Made by a program: the position numbers and the translations under genes. 9,208 bases of DNA from BOKZ01 sp040900165 (lineage in GTDB: Bacteria > Patescibacteriota > UBA1384 > 2-12-FULL-50-11): NCBI GenBank assembly GCA_040900165.1, contig JBBDZM010000001.1, forward strand, positions 1-9,208, read 5' to 3'. The notes under the pieces are model-generated. The model saw nothing but the letters and a program-made list of their open reading frames with translations. It was not told the origin of the DNA and searched no databases. Of this stretch, positions 1 through 5,247 are shown piece after piece. The number at the start of each line of letters is the position of its first letter. Position 1 is the first letter of the stretch.

Positions 1-1638
1 TTACATCCCCATCCCACCCATGCCGGACATATCAGGCATGGCGGATCCGCCGGCTGGCGGACTTTTTGGTGGTAAATCGGTAACAGCGGCTTCGGTGGAA
101 AGAATCATCGCCGCTACAGAGCTGGCGTTCTGAAGGGCCGAGCGGGTAACTTTGAGCGGGTCGATGATGCCGGATTTAATCATATCGACGTACTGGCCGG
201 TTTTGGCGTCGTAGCCAGTGCCGGTTTTGGCCTCTTTAATTTTTGCCACCACCACGGCGCCTTCGGTGCCGGCGTTGTGGGCAATCTGCCAGGTTGGGGC
301 ATGGAGGGCGTTGTGAACGATATCGGCGCCGACTTTTTCGTCGCCGTCTAATTTCAGTGCTTCAATCACTTTCAGGGCTTGAATCAGAGCCGTACCGCCG
401 CCGGCGACGACGCCTTCTTCGATAGCGGCGCGGGTGGCTTCTTTGGCGTCCTCAACCCGGTGCTGTTTCTCTTTCTGCTCCACTTCGCTGGCCGCACCAA
501 CTTTAATCACCGCCACCCCGCCAGAAAGTTTGCCGAGGCGTTCTTTGAGTTTGTCTTTGTCGTAATCGCTATCGGCTTTGGCAATCTGAACTTTAATTTG
601 CTCAACCCGGGCCTTGATGGCTTTGGCCGAGCCCTTGCCGTCCACAATGGTGGTGTTGTCTTTGTCGGTGACTACCCGGCGGGCGGAACCGAGCATATCA
701 ACGGTAGCGGCGTCGAGCTTGAGGCCCTTTTCCTCGGAGATCACTTCGCCGCCGGTCAAAACAGCGATATCCTGGAGCATTTCCTTGCGACGATCGCCAA
801 AGCCCGGGGCTTTAACGGCTAGCACGTTCATAATGCCGCGCAGTTTATTGACCACCAGCAGGCCGAGCGCTTCCGCTTCGACGTCTTCGGCGATAATCAC
901 CAGCTCTTTTTTGCCGGATTGGGCAAGCTGTTCCAAGAGCGGCAGGATTTCTTGGATTGAGGAAACCTTTTTGTCGGTAATTAAAATGTTCGGGTTTTCG
1001 ATAGTTGCTTCCATTCGAGCGGTGTCGGTGACCATGTAGCTGGAGAGATACCCTTGGTCGAACTGCATGCCTTCGGTTAGCTCGTACTCCACGCCCAAGC
1101 CCTGGGACTGCTCGACGGTAATGACGCCGGCGTTGCCGACTTTGTCGAAGACCTCGGCGATTAGCTCGCCGATTTCGGCATCATTTGCCGAGATGGAGGC
1201 CACTTGGGCGATTTCGGCTTTGGTGGTGATGCGCTTGGCGGTCTTTTGGAGATGCTCAACCACCGCGACGGTCGCTTTTTCAATGCCGTGGCGAATGGAC
1301 ATGGCGTTGGAGCCAGCGGCGACGTTCTTGAGGCCTTCGTTAATCATCGCTTGGGCCAACAGGGTGGCGGTGGTGGTGCCGTCGCCGACGTTGTCGTTGG
1401 TTTTGGAGGCGACTTCTTTCACTAACTGCGCGCCCATATTTTCGAACTTGTCTTCTAGCTCGATTTCTTTGGCGATAGTGACGCCGTCGTTAGTGATGGT
1501 CGGGCCGCCGTAGCCCTTGTCGAGCAAGACGTTGCGGCCTTTCGGACCAAGCGTTACTTTGACGGTGTCGGCCAACTGGTTAACGCCAGAACGGATTTTG
1601 TCGCGAGCGTCTTGGGAAAATTTAATATCTTTAGCCAT
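1..1638 (-). CDS. groEL: 60 kDa chaperonin GroEL (Hsp60)
   Basis: This is the cytoplasmic ATP-driven folding chamber, which forms 7-membered rings capped by GroES. The protein has 545 residues, the usual family length, and is complete with a TAA stop at 1-3. Visible motifs are LGPKGRN (30-36) and NDG (50-52) at the nucleotide site, GDGTTT (85-90), and the catalytic Asp397 in RVEDAKEATRA, equivalent to E. coli Asp398. The chaperonin signature with EEGVVAGGG lies at 407-415, and IIDPLKVTRSAL at 491-502. The C-terminus ends in the typical Met/Gly-rich tail (MSGMGGMGM). The ATG at 1636-1638 has an SD, AGAAAGGA (reverse complement of 1649-1656), that reaches into the groES stop codon. The two genes are therefore a tight operon with a 17-nt gap. 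Nothing is truncated or missing. The identification is firm; the species is not determined by it. Confidence 0.98.
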   Translation of the reverse strand: MAKDIKFSQDARDKIRSGVNQLADTVKVTLGPKGRNVLLDKGYGGPTITNDGVTIAKEIELEDKFENMGAQLVKEVASKTNDNVGDGTTTATLLAQAMINEGLKNVAAGSNAMSIRHGIEKATVAVVEHLQKTAKRITTKAEIAQVASISANDAEIGELIAEVFDKVGNAGVITVEQSQGLGVEYELTEGMQFDQGYLSSYMVTDTARMEATIENPNILITDKKVSSIQEILPLLEQLAQSGKKELVIIAEDVEAEALGLLVVNKLRGIMNVLAVKAPGFGDRRKEMLQDIAVLTGGEVISEEKGLKLDAATVDMLGSARRVVTDKDNTTIVDGKGSAKAIKARVEQIKVQIAKADSDYDKDKLKERLGKLSGGVAVIKVGAASEVEQKEKQHRVEDAKEATRAAIEEGVVAGGGTALIQALKVIEALKLDGDEKVGADIVHNALHAPTWQIAHNAGTEGAVVVAKIKEAKTGTGYDAKTGQYVDMIKSGIIDPLKVTRSALQNASSVAAMILSTEAAVTDLPPKSPPAGGSAMPDMSGMGGMGM

Positions 1639-1648
1639 TTTTGTGTAT

Positions 1649-1656
1649 TCCTTTCT
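1649..1656 (-). promoter_or_regulatory. groEL ribosome binding site
   Basis: AGAAAGGA on the minus strand lies 10 nt before the groEL ATG and overlaps the first base of the groES TAA read on that strand. It supports the groEL start and translation on the groES-groEL mRNA. It contrasts with groES itself, which has no SD. Confidence 0.75.
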
Positions 1657-1946
1657 TACTCGATGATGCCGAGGATTTCGTCTTCCCGGAGGATTTTGTA
1701 ATCAATATCGTTGGCCTTGTAGTCTTTGCCGCCCCAGTTTTCAAACAAAACTTTATCGCCTTTTTTGAGCTCGATGGCGATGCGCTGACCGTCTTTGTCT
1801 AAGCGGCCCGGACCAACGGCGACAACTTCGCCTTCCTGCGGTTTTTCTTTGCTGGCGGTGTCCGGAATGATAATGCCGGACTTAGATTTGCTTTCGGTGG
1901 AGGCAACTTTAACGACAATTCTGTCTGCAAGAGGTTTTATTTTCAT
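1656..1946 (-). CDS. groES: 10 kDa co-chaperonin GroES (Hsp10)
   Basis: This is the heptameric lid of the GroEL chamber. It has 96 residues, the normal size. The N-terminus KIKPLADRIVVK is typical of the family. The mobile loop (about 17-33) carries the GroEL-contacting hydrophobic triplet Ile25-Ile26-Ile27 after Gly24, followed by PDTA. EGEVVAVGPG (38-47) is the conserved strand, and EDEILGIIE closes the fold. It is the first gene of the chaperonin operon. The ATG at 1944-1946 is preceded by CCAACT with no SD. The promoter -10 box ends 6 nt before the ATG, so transcription is predicted to begin at or next to the start codon. The leaderless reading is inferred from promoter geometry only; the identity of the gene is secure. 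Confidence 0.97.
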   Translation of the reverse strand: MKIKPLADRIVVKVASTESKSKSGIIIPDTASKEKPQEGEVVAVGPGRLDKDGQRIAIELKKGDKVLFENWGGKDYKANDIDYKILREDEILGIIE

Positions 1947-1952
1947 AGTTGG

Positions 1953-1981
1953 ATTGTAAAGCTTGCTTTACATGAAATCAA
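1953..1981 (-). promoter_or_regulatory. groESL promoter, predicted leaderless
   Basis: On the minus strand there is a -35 box TTGATT (1976-1981), a 17-bp spacer and a -10 box TACAAT (1953-1958). With the last T of the -10 box at -7, +1 falls on 1946, the A of the groES ATG. No SD or leader is present. Heat-shock sites known to me (CIRCE, HAIR, CtsR box) are not seen here. Confidence 0.72.
1955..1972. promoter_or_regulatory. 18-bp palindrome over groESL promoter (candidate operator)
   Basis: TGTAAAGC-TT-GCTTTACA is a perfect inverted repeat with 8-bp arms. It covers four bases of the -10 box and most of the spacer, the position expected for a repressor that blocks polymerase. The sequence differs from CIRCE (TTAGCACTC-N9-GAGTGCTAA) and from HAIR. 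The operator role is inferred from position and symmetry. Confidence 0.55.
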
Positions 1982-1994
1982 GCGCATAAGTAAT

Positions 1995-2020
1995 GGCCGG
2001 TGGCATGATGCCCACCGGCC
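1995..2020 (-). terminator. Hairpin terminator of the 2028-2876 gene
   Basis: A perfect 9-bp GC-rich stem (GGCCGGTGG / CCACCGGCC) with an 8-nt loop begins 8 bases past the TGA stop on the minus strand. The following bases (ATTACTTATG) make only a weak U-tract, so termination may be partial. The hairpin lies 14 bp before the groES -35 box and would insulate the chaperonin operon from the upstream gene. Confidence 0.6.
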
Positions 2021-2027
2021 AGGTCGT

Positions 2028-2876
2028 TCACGGTGCGTAGCGCTCCGTAACCGAGAGGTTGCTTCGACAGGCGTAGTCGAACGCCTCAAGGAAGCTCTTA
2101 CCGTACTCGCTCACCTCGATCACTCGCCCCTCCAACGGGCATGTGCGATTGTATTCCTCTGTTTCCTTCACAGCGTTGGACAGCAGCCGGTAAAGTTCGT
2201 TCGGACCATCCGAACAGTCGGCACCGTAAAGATCTGCGCGAGCCTTGCCGTCTACAACGTAGTGAAGCCGACAATACCACTTGAGTATATTCTCCAGTTG
2301 ACTGACATTGGAGAAGCAAGTAGCTGCCCTTTCTTGCCAAAGCATCTCGACCGTGTCGTTGAGTGGAACTTGTTTACTATCAGACAGAACGCGGTTGTGG
2401 CCAAGCCCCAGCTGAGTCCAGATTAAGCTCATCACCAATATAGGGAACTCCTTAAGAATGGGGATCGACATAGGCATCGTCATAAAGGCAGAGCTTCTGG
2501 AGTATTCCACCACCCAGCCAAACATCCCCATAATCATGTGCGAAACATCGGCCGGCTGATACCGCAGGGGAGGATCGAACGGGCGTCCATCGGGCATCAT
2601 CGGCGGAATAATTATCGGCTCGATTAGATACGCAAACCATTCGTGCGCTTTGGTCGGATCCGCCCAGGCAATCGCCTTAATGATGCCTTCAAATTTCTTG
2701 CCCATAACTGAGTTACCAATGTGCCCCGGGCATTTGGTTGCAATTGCTCGTACGTGGTCGTAGACCTCCGGCCATTGGGCTTCGCCGAAGAGCAGGGGAA
2801 TGTAAGAAGTCGTCTGGTCCCACTGGAGACCTTCAATACTGCTGATGACGTGGTACGTGTTGTCAATGTGCTTCAT
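2028..2876 (-). CDS. Hypothetical protein, 282 residues, unrecognised
   Basis: I do not recognise this protein. The ATG at 2874-2876 was chosen because it follows GGGGGTGGTG at SD distance. A TTG at 2924 would extend the frame by 16 residues, but it sits at the predicted transcription start and is unlikely. The protein is rich in aromatic residues and Met. It has hydrophobic stretches around 82-94 (FAYLIEPIIIPPM) and 144-158 (FPILVMSLIWTQLGL), neither long or clean enough to call a membrane helix. No signal peptide is seen. Six Cys are scattered (49, 187, 202, 221, 246, 270) without a clear metal-binding pair. The last third is helical and charged. The gene has its own promoter, a structured leader and a terminator, and is divergent from the 3022 gene. 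It may be soluble; function is unknown. Confidence 0.75.
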   Translation of the reverse strand: MKHIDNTYHVISSIEGLQWDQTTSYIPLLFGEAQWPEVYDHVRAIATKCPGHIGNSVMGKKFEGIIKAIAWADPTKAHEWFAYLIEPIIIPPMMPDGRPFDPPLRYQPADVSHMIMGMFGWVVEYSRSSAFMTMPMSIPILKEFPILVMSLIWTQLGLGHNRVLSDSKQVPLNDTVEMLWQERAATCFSNVSQLENILKWYCRLHYVVDGKARADLYGADCSDGPNELYRLLSNAVKETEEYNRTCPLEGRVIEVSEYGKSFLEAFDYACRSNLSVTERYAP

Positions 2877-2886
2877 AGCTTTCACC

Positions 2887-2922
2887 ACCCCCGCCAGGGG
2901 GTAACGGTACGCTCCCGCGTAC
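2887..2922 (-). promoter_or_regulatory. Two-hairpin leader of the 2028-2876 gene
   Basis: The predicted mRNA starts at about 2922 and immediately folds as GTACGC-GGGA-GCGTAC (6-bp stem, 4-nt loop, 2907-2922). After 4 nt it folds again as ACCCCC-TGGC-GGGGGT (2887-2902). The 3' arm of the second hairpin forms part of the G-rich SD region 10 nt before the ATG, so the fold could hide the ribosome site. Both stems are perfect. The control role is inferred. Confidence 0.55.
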
Positions 2923-2928
2923 AAGGCG

Positions 2929-2956
2929 AGTATAAACTTACATATTTAGCGGTCAA
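2929..2956 (-). promoter_or_regulatory. Promoter of the 2028-2876 gene
   Basis: On the minus strand there is a -35 box TTGACC (2951-2956), a 16-bp spacer and a -10 box TATACT (2929-2934). Predicted +1 is near 2922, which leaves a 46-nt leader to the ATG at 2876. It stands back to back with the promoter at 2986-3014, with 29 bp between the two -35 boxes. Confidence 0.72.
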
Positions 2957-2985
2957 TGGGTCAGTTAATTTTTCGGCATAAACCC

Positions 2986-3014
2986 TTGACTTTTCTCGAG
3001 AAATATGGTATAGT
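2986..3014 (+). promoter_or_regulatory. Promoter of the 3022 gene, predicted leaderless
   Basis: There is a -35 box TTGACT (2986-2991), a 17-bp spacer and a -10 box TATAGT (3009-3014). The ATG at 3022 lies 7 nt past the -10 box, so the mRNA should begin at 3021 or 3022. A perfect 12-bp palindrome, TTTCTCGAGAAA (2992-3003), fills the 5' part of the spacer. The 14-mer ACCCTTGACTTTTC around the -35 box recurs exactly in the promoter of the 7424 gene. Confidence 0.8.
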
Positions 3015-3018
3015 TCGC

Positions 3019-3033
3019 AACATGTCGCATGTT
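3019..3033 (+). repeat. Inverted repeat enclosing the 3022 start codon
   Basis: AACATG-TCG-CATGTT is a perfect 6-bp inverted repeat with a 3-nt centre, and the ATG of the gene is the inner half of its left arm. It could be a hairpin at the 5' end of the mRNA or a protein binding site just past the -10 box. If the mRNA begins at 3021 or 3022, only 3-4 bp of the stem remain in RNA. Confidence 0.4.
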
Positions 3034-3402
3034 TCAAACAAAGTCGTCATCGCTGACAGCAATCGTCAGAAAACCGTCAAGCTGCTGGACGAAACCCATC
3101 GAGGTACCAAGCTAACTTCGATTGTTGCTGAAGGGAGAACCAGTGAAGTGCGACGTTTCTGTCGACACGAGCACGGTCTCTTCGAGGATGACAAATCGGC
3201 AACCGGCCTCCGGAAGTTTCTCGTCAACGACATCTACGGCGGCACGGTTGAGAAACCGGCTGAACAGCCGAAACGGCCGGGAAAAAGAGCCCCCAGACGG
3301 CGCCCACCCGTTGAGAAGATCCACCTGCCGCTCGATGAGATCGGTAAGGAGGTCCCTGACGACTACGGCGCGCCGCTGGACGGCAAAGTGCTCAACTTCT
3401 AG
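3022..3402 (+). CDS. Hypothetical basic protein, 126 residues
   Basis: I do not recognise this protein. The same frame is open back to 2956, but that longer version would include the promoter, so the ATG at 3022 is preferred. No SD is present, which agrees with the leaderless prediction. Residues 1-70 look folded, with an Arg/His patch RRFCRHEH (44-51). Residues 77-98 are a Pro/Arg/Lys-rich linker (RPGKRAPRRRPP at 85-96) that could bind nucleic acid or be a flexible tether. The tail (99-126) is acidic and amphipathic (PLDEIGKEVPDD). There is no membrane segment or signal peptide. One Cys is present, so a zinc site within one chain is unlikely. The gene is divergent from the 2028-2876 gene and ends in a stop-codon hairpin and a strong terminator. 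Nucleic-acid binding is a guess from charge alone. Confidence 0.75.
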   Translation: MSHVSNKVVIADSNRQKTVKLLDETHRGTKLTSIVAEGRTSEVRRFCRHEHGLFEDDKSATGLRKFLVNDIYGGTVEKPAEQPKRPGKRAPRRRPPVEKIHLPLDEIGKEVPDDYGAPLDGKVLNF

Positions 3403-3408
3403 TTGAGC
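3390..3408 (+). repeat. Hairpin with the 3022-gene stop codon in its loop
   Basis: GCTCAAC-TTCTA-GTTGAGC is a perfect 7-bp stem with a 5-nt loop. The TAG stop (3400-3402) spans the loop end and the first base of the 3' arm. It precedes and is separate from the terminator at 3419. Confidence 0.5.
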
Positions 3409-3418
3409 CAAGACCCCC

Positions 3419-3452
3419 GGGCTTCTGTGCAACTGCACAGAAGCCCTTTTTT
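3419..3452 (+). terminator. Strong intrinsic terminator of the 3022 gene
   Basis: A perfect 12-bp stem GGGCTTCTGTGC / GCACAGAAGCCC with the 4-nt loop AACT is followed directly by six T. It is a textbook Rho-independent terminator and separates the 3022 gene from trpS. Confidence 0.93.
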
Positions 3453-3471
3453 AATACTCACACCAGTAAGG

Positions 3472-3488
3472 TACAATCGGAACATAAT
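3472..3488 (+). promoter_or_regulatory. Possible trpS promoter (-10 elements only)
   Basis: TACAAT (3472-3477) and CATAAT (3483-3488) both resemble -10 boxes in the short gap after the terminator. Neither has a good -35 box at 16-18 bp. From the second box, +1 would fall at about 3494-3495, on the ATG of the short upstream ORF. A promoter must lie here because of the strong terminator upstream, but which box is used is uncertain. Confidence 0.4.
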
Positions 3489-3493
3489 ACAAA

Positions 3494-3520
3494 ATGAAAC
3501 ATTTCGTTGCCTCACCATAA
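3494..3520 (+). CDS. Possible 8-codon upstream ORF before trpS
   Basis: ATG to TAA encodes MKHFVASP, in the same frame as trpS. The stop codon shares bases with the trpS SD (AAAGG, 3519-3523). There is no Trp codon, so a classical attenuator is not supported. The first 18 bases match the first 18 of trpS at 14 positions (MKHFVA against MKRLVS), which suggests a duplicated or decoy start. Translation of this ORF is unproven. Confidence 0.3.
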   Translation: MKHFVASP

Positions 3521-3529
3521 AGGTTCGTC

Positions 3530-4504
3530 ATGAAACGATTAGTTTCCGGGATTAAACCAACCGGGCAATTACATATCGGCAACTACATTGGGGCGATTGC
3601 CCAATATGTGGAGCAGCAGAACGAGTACGACTCGTTTTTGTTCGTGGCCGATTATCACGCCTTAACTACCCAGCCCCAGCCGGAACAGTTAACGGAAGAA
3701 ACGCTCCAGGTGGCGGCGCTGTTAATTGCCTGCGGGGTAGATCCGAAAAAAGCGACGCTGTTTGTCCAGTCAGCCGTGCCAGAACACGCCGAGCTGGCGG
3801 TGATCATGAGTAATTTTACGACGATGGGCCAGCTCAACCGGATGACGCAGTTCAAGGAAAAATCCAGCCAGTACGGCCAGTTGGCCGGGCTGTTTACCTA
3901 CCCAGTGCTGATGGCCGCCGACGTGGCCGTCTACGACGCCGAAGTAGTGCCAGTGGGCGACGATCAAGTCCAGCATCTGGAACTAGCCCGGGAAATTATC
4001 CGCAGTATCAACAAACACGCCGGCAGCGAACTTTTCAAAGAACCCAAGCCGCTACTCTCCCACGCTCCCCGGATTATGGCCTTAAACGATCCCACCAAAA
4101 AAATGTCCAAATCCGTTGCTGGCAGCGCCATTGGGTTATTAGACGACGAAGGAACAATTACCCGCACCATCAAACGGGCGGTAACGGATTCCGACCCCAA
4201 CTCCAACAAGAAAAGCCCGGCGCTGGAGAACCTGTTTGCCATTATGAAAACCGTCTCGGAACATGAGACGTATCTGCGTTTTGAAAAAATGCACAGCGAC
4301 GGCAAACTCCAGTACAGCGAGCTGAAAGAGCAGTTGATCGAAGATACCCTAGCCTTTTTGGCGCCGATTCAAAAATCGTATCAATCACTGCGCCGCGACG
4401 ACGAAGCGTTGAAAAAAATGCTGACTAACGGCAACGCCACCGCCCGCCAAGCTGCCCAAGCCAAGCTAGCTGTGGTCAAGAAGTCGCTGGGCTTGCTCGG
4501 GTAA
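3530..4504 (+). CDS. trpS: Tryptophanyl-tRNA synthetase
   Basis: This class I enzyme charges tRNA-Trp with tryptophan using ATP, in the cytoplasm. It has 324 residues, the normal bacterial length (about 325-335), and is complete. The opening SGIKPTGQLHIGNYIGA (6-22) contains the HIGH-type motif HIGN at 15-18. FVADYHALTT (38-47) and MTQFKEK (105-111) are conserved. MAAD with Asp131 corresponds to the tryptophan-recognising Asp132 of the Bacillus enzyme. PVGDDQVQHLELAREI (141-156) is conserved, and KMSKS is at 191-195. After KMSKS it reads VAGSAIGLLDD rather than the common DxN form, a small variation in the mobile loop that need not abolish activity. The start is supported by AAAGG 6 nt upstream. 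No clear terminator follows, so some read-through into the 4574 gene is possible. No T-box leader is present; the gap after the terminator is only 77 nt. Confidence 0.97.
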   Translation: MKRLVSGIKPTGQLHIGNYIGAIAQYVEQQNEYDSFLFVADYHALTTQPQPEQLTEETLQVAALLIACGVDPKKATLFVQSAVPEHAELAVIMSNFTTMGQLNRMTQFKEKSSQYGQLAGLFTYPVLMAADVAVYDAEVVPVGDDQVQHLELAREIIRSINKHAGSELFKEPKPLLSHAPRIMALNDPTKKMSKSVAGSAIGLLDDEGTITRTIKRAVTDSDPNSNKKSPALENLFAIMKTVSEHETYLRFEKMHSDGKLQYSELKEQLIEDTLAFLAPIQKSYQSLRRDDEALKKMLTNGNATARQAAQAKLAVVKKSLGLLG

Positions 4505-4509
4505 AAGCC

Positions 4510-4538
4510 TGGATTATTTGGAAAATTTCTAGTACACT
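4510..4538 (+). promoter_or_regulatory. Probable promoter of the 4574 gene
   Basis: There is a weak -35 box TGGATT (4510-4515), a 17-bp spacer and a -10 box TACACT (4533-4538). Predicted +1 is about 4545. The -10 box is the core of a palindrome CTAGT-AC-ACTAG (4529-4540). The weak -35 box suggests either an activator or low output. Confidence 0.5.
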
Positions 4539-4542
4539 AGTC

Positions 4543-4560
4543 TTTGTCCTACTGGACAAA
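4543..4560 (+). promoter_or_regulatory. 5'-end hairpin before the 4574-gene SD
   Basis: TTTGTCC-TACT-GGACAAA is a perfect 7-bp stem with a 4-nt loop, beginning at the predicted transcription start. It is followed at once by the SD AGGA (4561-4564), 9 nt before the ATG. A structure here could protect the 5' end or affect ribosome loading. Confidence 0.5.
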
Positions 4561-4573
4561 AGGATTGCACGTT

Positions 4574-4861
4574 ATGAGTTTTACTGTTGATGGACAGAGT
4601 TTTAGCTCTATCCCGGTCGTCACACTACCGGACAAAACAAGTCCGGCGCCGATTATCAAAGAGGACTTGCTTGAAACACACGACTACTGCCCGTACTGTG
4701 AGATTTTTTTCGGGCTGAGAATACGTCCGTCCGGAAATCCTTACGGTGAGAGCCGGTTTGTTGTTGTCGCCAATCAAGACATCTACCCGGTGTGCCACCT
4801 GCACAACAGCCGGGGCACCACCGGCAACGTCAAAGAACTACCGTTCAAGGCCTCCGCATAG
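4574..4861 (+). CDS. Small CxxC...CxxH protein, 95 residues
   Basis: Family not recognised. The frame is open from a TTG at 4544, but that codon lies at the predicted mRNA start; ATG 4574 has an SD (AGGA, 9-nt gap). Residues 1-35 are a Pro/Ser/Thr-rich, probably flexible lead. CPYC (39-42) and CHLH (74-77) form a likely four-ligand zinc site, Cys39/Cys42/Cys74/His77, around a strand-like RFVVVA (61-66). The next gene downstream has the same layout (CxxC, then RYVIVV, then CxxH) at a similar size, so the two are probably diverged relatives. There is no membrane segment or signal peptide. The TAG stop lies in the loop of the terminator. A zinc ribbon or treble-clef fold is inferred from ligand spacing only; the function, whether binding DNA, RNA or protein, is unknown. 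Confidence 0.78.
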   Translation: MSFTVDGQSFSSIPVVTLPDKTSPAPIIKEDLLETHDYCPYCEIFFGLRIRPSGNPYGESRFVVVANQDIYPVCHLHNSRGTTGNVKELPFKASA

Positions 4862-4880
4862 CGGAGGCCTGTCTGTTTTT
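4848..4880 (+). terminator. Terminator overlapping the 4574-gene stop codon
   Basis: A perfect 10-bp stem AGGCCTCCGC / GCGGAGGCCT (4848-4857 and 4861-4870) has an ATA loop. The TAG stop is 4859-4861, so a terminating ribosome would cover the stem. The U-rich tail GTCTGTTTTT is spaced 5 nt from the stem, less ideal than the 3419 terminator. Confidence 0.75.
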
Positions 4881-4883
4881 CCG

Positions 4884-4911
4884 TTGATTTTATCCGTAGG
4901 CGGCGTAGAAT
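4884..4911 (+). promoter_or_regulatory. Promoter of the 4957 gene
   Basis: There is a -35 box TTGATT (4884-4889), a 16-bp spacer and a -10 box TAGAAT (4906-4911). Predicted +1 is 4918-4919. It starts only 4 bp after the T-run of the preceding terminator, so the two small genes are separate units despite being adjacent. Confidence 0.72.
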
Positions 4912-4924
4912 TTTAGCCAACACA

Positions 4925-4948
4925 GGCGCCCCCTGGCGCCAGGAGGTG
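4925..4948 (+). promoter_or_regulatory. Leader hairpin and SD of the 4957 gene
   Basis: GGCGCC-CCCT-GGCGCC (6-bp stem, 4-nt loop) abuts the strong SD AGGAGGTG (4941-4948). The SD is 8 nt before the TTG at 4957 and only 1 nt before an out-of-frame ATG at 4950, so it decides for the TTG start. CCTGGCGCCAGG (4932-4943) is also a perfect palindrome that reaches into the SD. Confidence 0.6.
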
Positions 4949-4956
4949 AATGAACA

Positions 4957-5235
4957 TTGGCACAGCTGCACAACCGCAGCCTCGGGGAACTCCGGGACAT
5001 GATGGTTCTGAAGGCCATACCGCTCAAAGAGCCAGTCGAGCTGACCTCGCGTATCTGCCACTTCTGCAAGTTGGAAGGACGGTTTACTCCGGTAAACAGT
5101 CGGGCAGTCAGCGAGGGACGTTACGTTATCGTCGTCTATTACAAAGGAAGCGCATATGTCACGGAAGTCGAAGGAGTCTGCAGCCCACATCGAGATAAGT
5201 TCCGGCACTTGCTGGGACAAACCATCCGGCGCTAA
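4957..5235 (+). CDS. Small CxxC...CxxH protein, 92 residues, TTG start
   Basis: Family not recognised. An in-frame TGA at 4951-4953 precedes TTG 4957, and the SD spacing fits, so TTG is the start; the next in-frame ATG (4999) has no SD. CHFC (34-37) and CSPH (75-78) give likely zinc ligands Cys34, Cys37, Cys75 and His78. Between them is a basic, strand-rich stretch with RYVIVVYYKG (55-64). The tail KFRHLLGQTIRR is basic. The upstream gene shares the layout CxxC - (R/Y)VxVV strand - CxxH with a similar gap (31 against 37 residues), which points to a diverged pair. A competing frame from ATG 4950 lacks such motifs and a usable SD. Nucleic-acid binding is plausible from charge but is a guess. 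Confidence 0.78.
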   Translation: MAQLHNRSLGELRDMMVLKAIPLKEPVELTSRICHFCKLEGRFTPVNSRAVSEGRYVIVVYYKGSAYVTEVEGVCSPHRDKFRHLLGQTIRR

Positions 5236-5241
5236 CGCGCC
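5228..5241 (+). repeat. Hairpin with the 4957-gene stop codon in its loop
   Basis: GGCGC-TAAC-GCGCC is a perfect 5-bp stem whose 4-nt loop contains the whole TAA stop (5233-5235). It is followed 6 nt later by the larger hairpin at 5248. It is short, so taken alone it could be chance. Confidence 0.4.
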
Positions 5242-5247
5242 CTGACC

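Noticed and set aside
379..1513. Several plus-strand open frames of 73-148 codons
   Set aside because: All are antisense to groEL, whose high GC content at codon ends creates open shadow frames. Their proteins are low in complexity and lack ribosome sites.
2956..3021. N-terminal extension of the 3022 gene
   Set aside because: The extra 22 codons contain the -35 and -10 boxes and lie before the predicted mRNA start.
3453..3529. T-box or Trp-attenuator upstream of trpS
   Set aside because: The gap is only 77 nt, there are no Trp codons, and no antiterminator/terminator pair was seen.
4950..5198. Alternative frame from ATG 4950 (82 codons)
   Set aside because: The SD is only 1 nt from this ATG, the product lacks recognisable motifs, and the overlapping frame from TTG 4957 carries CxxC and CxxH.
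2028..5235. Toxin-antitoxin, CRISPR or phage defence system in the orphan-gene region
   Set aside because: No nuclease, methylase, helicase or ATPase motif, no direct repeat array, and separate promoters and terminators rather than a coupled operon.
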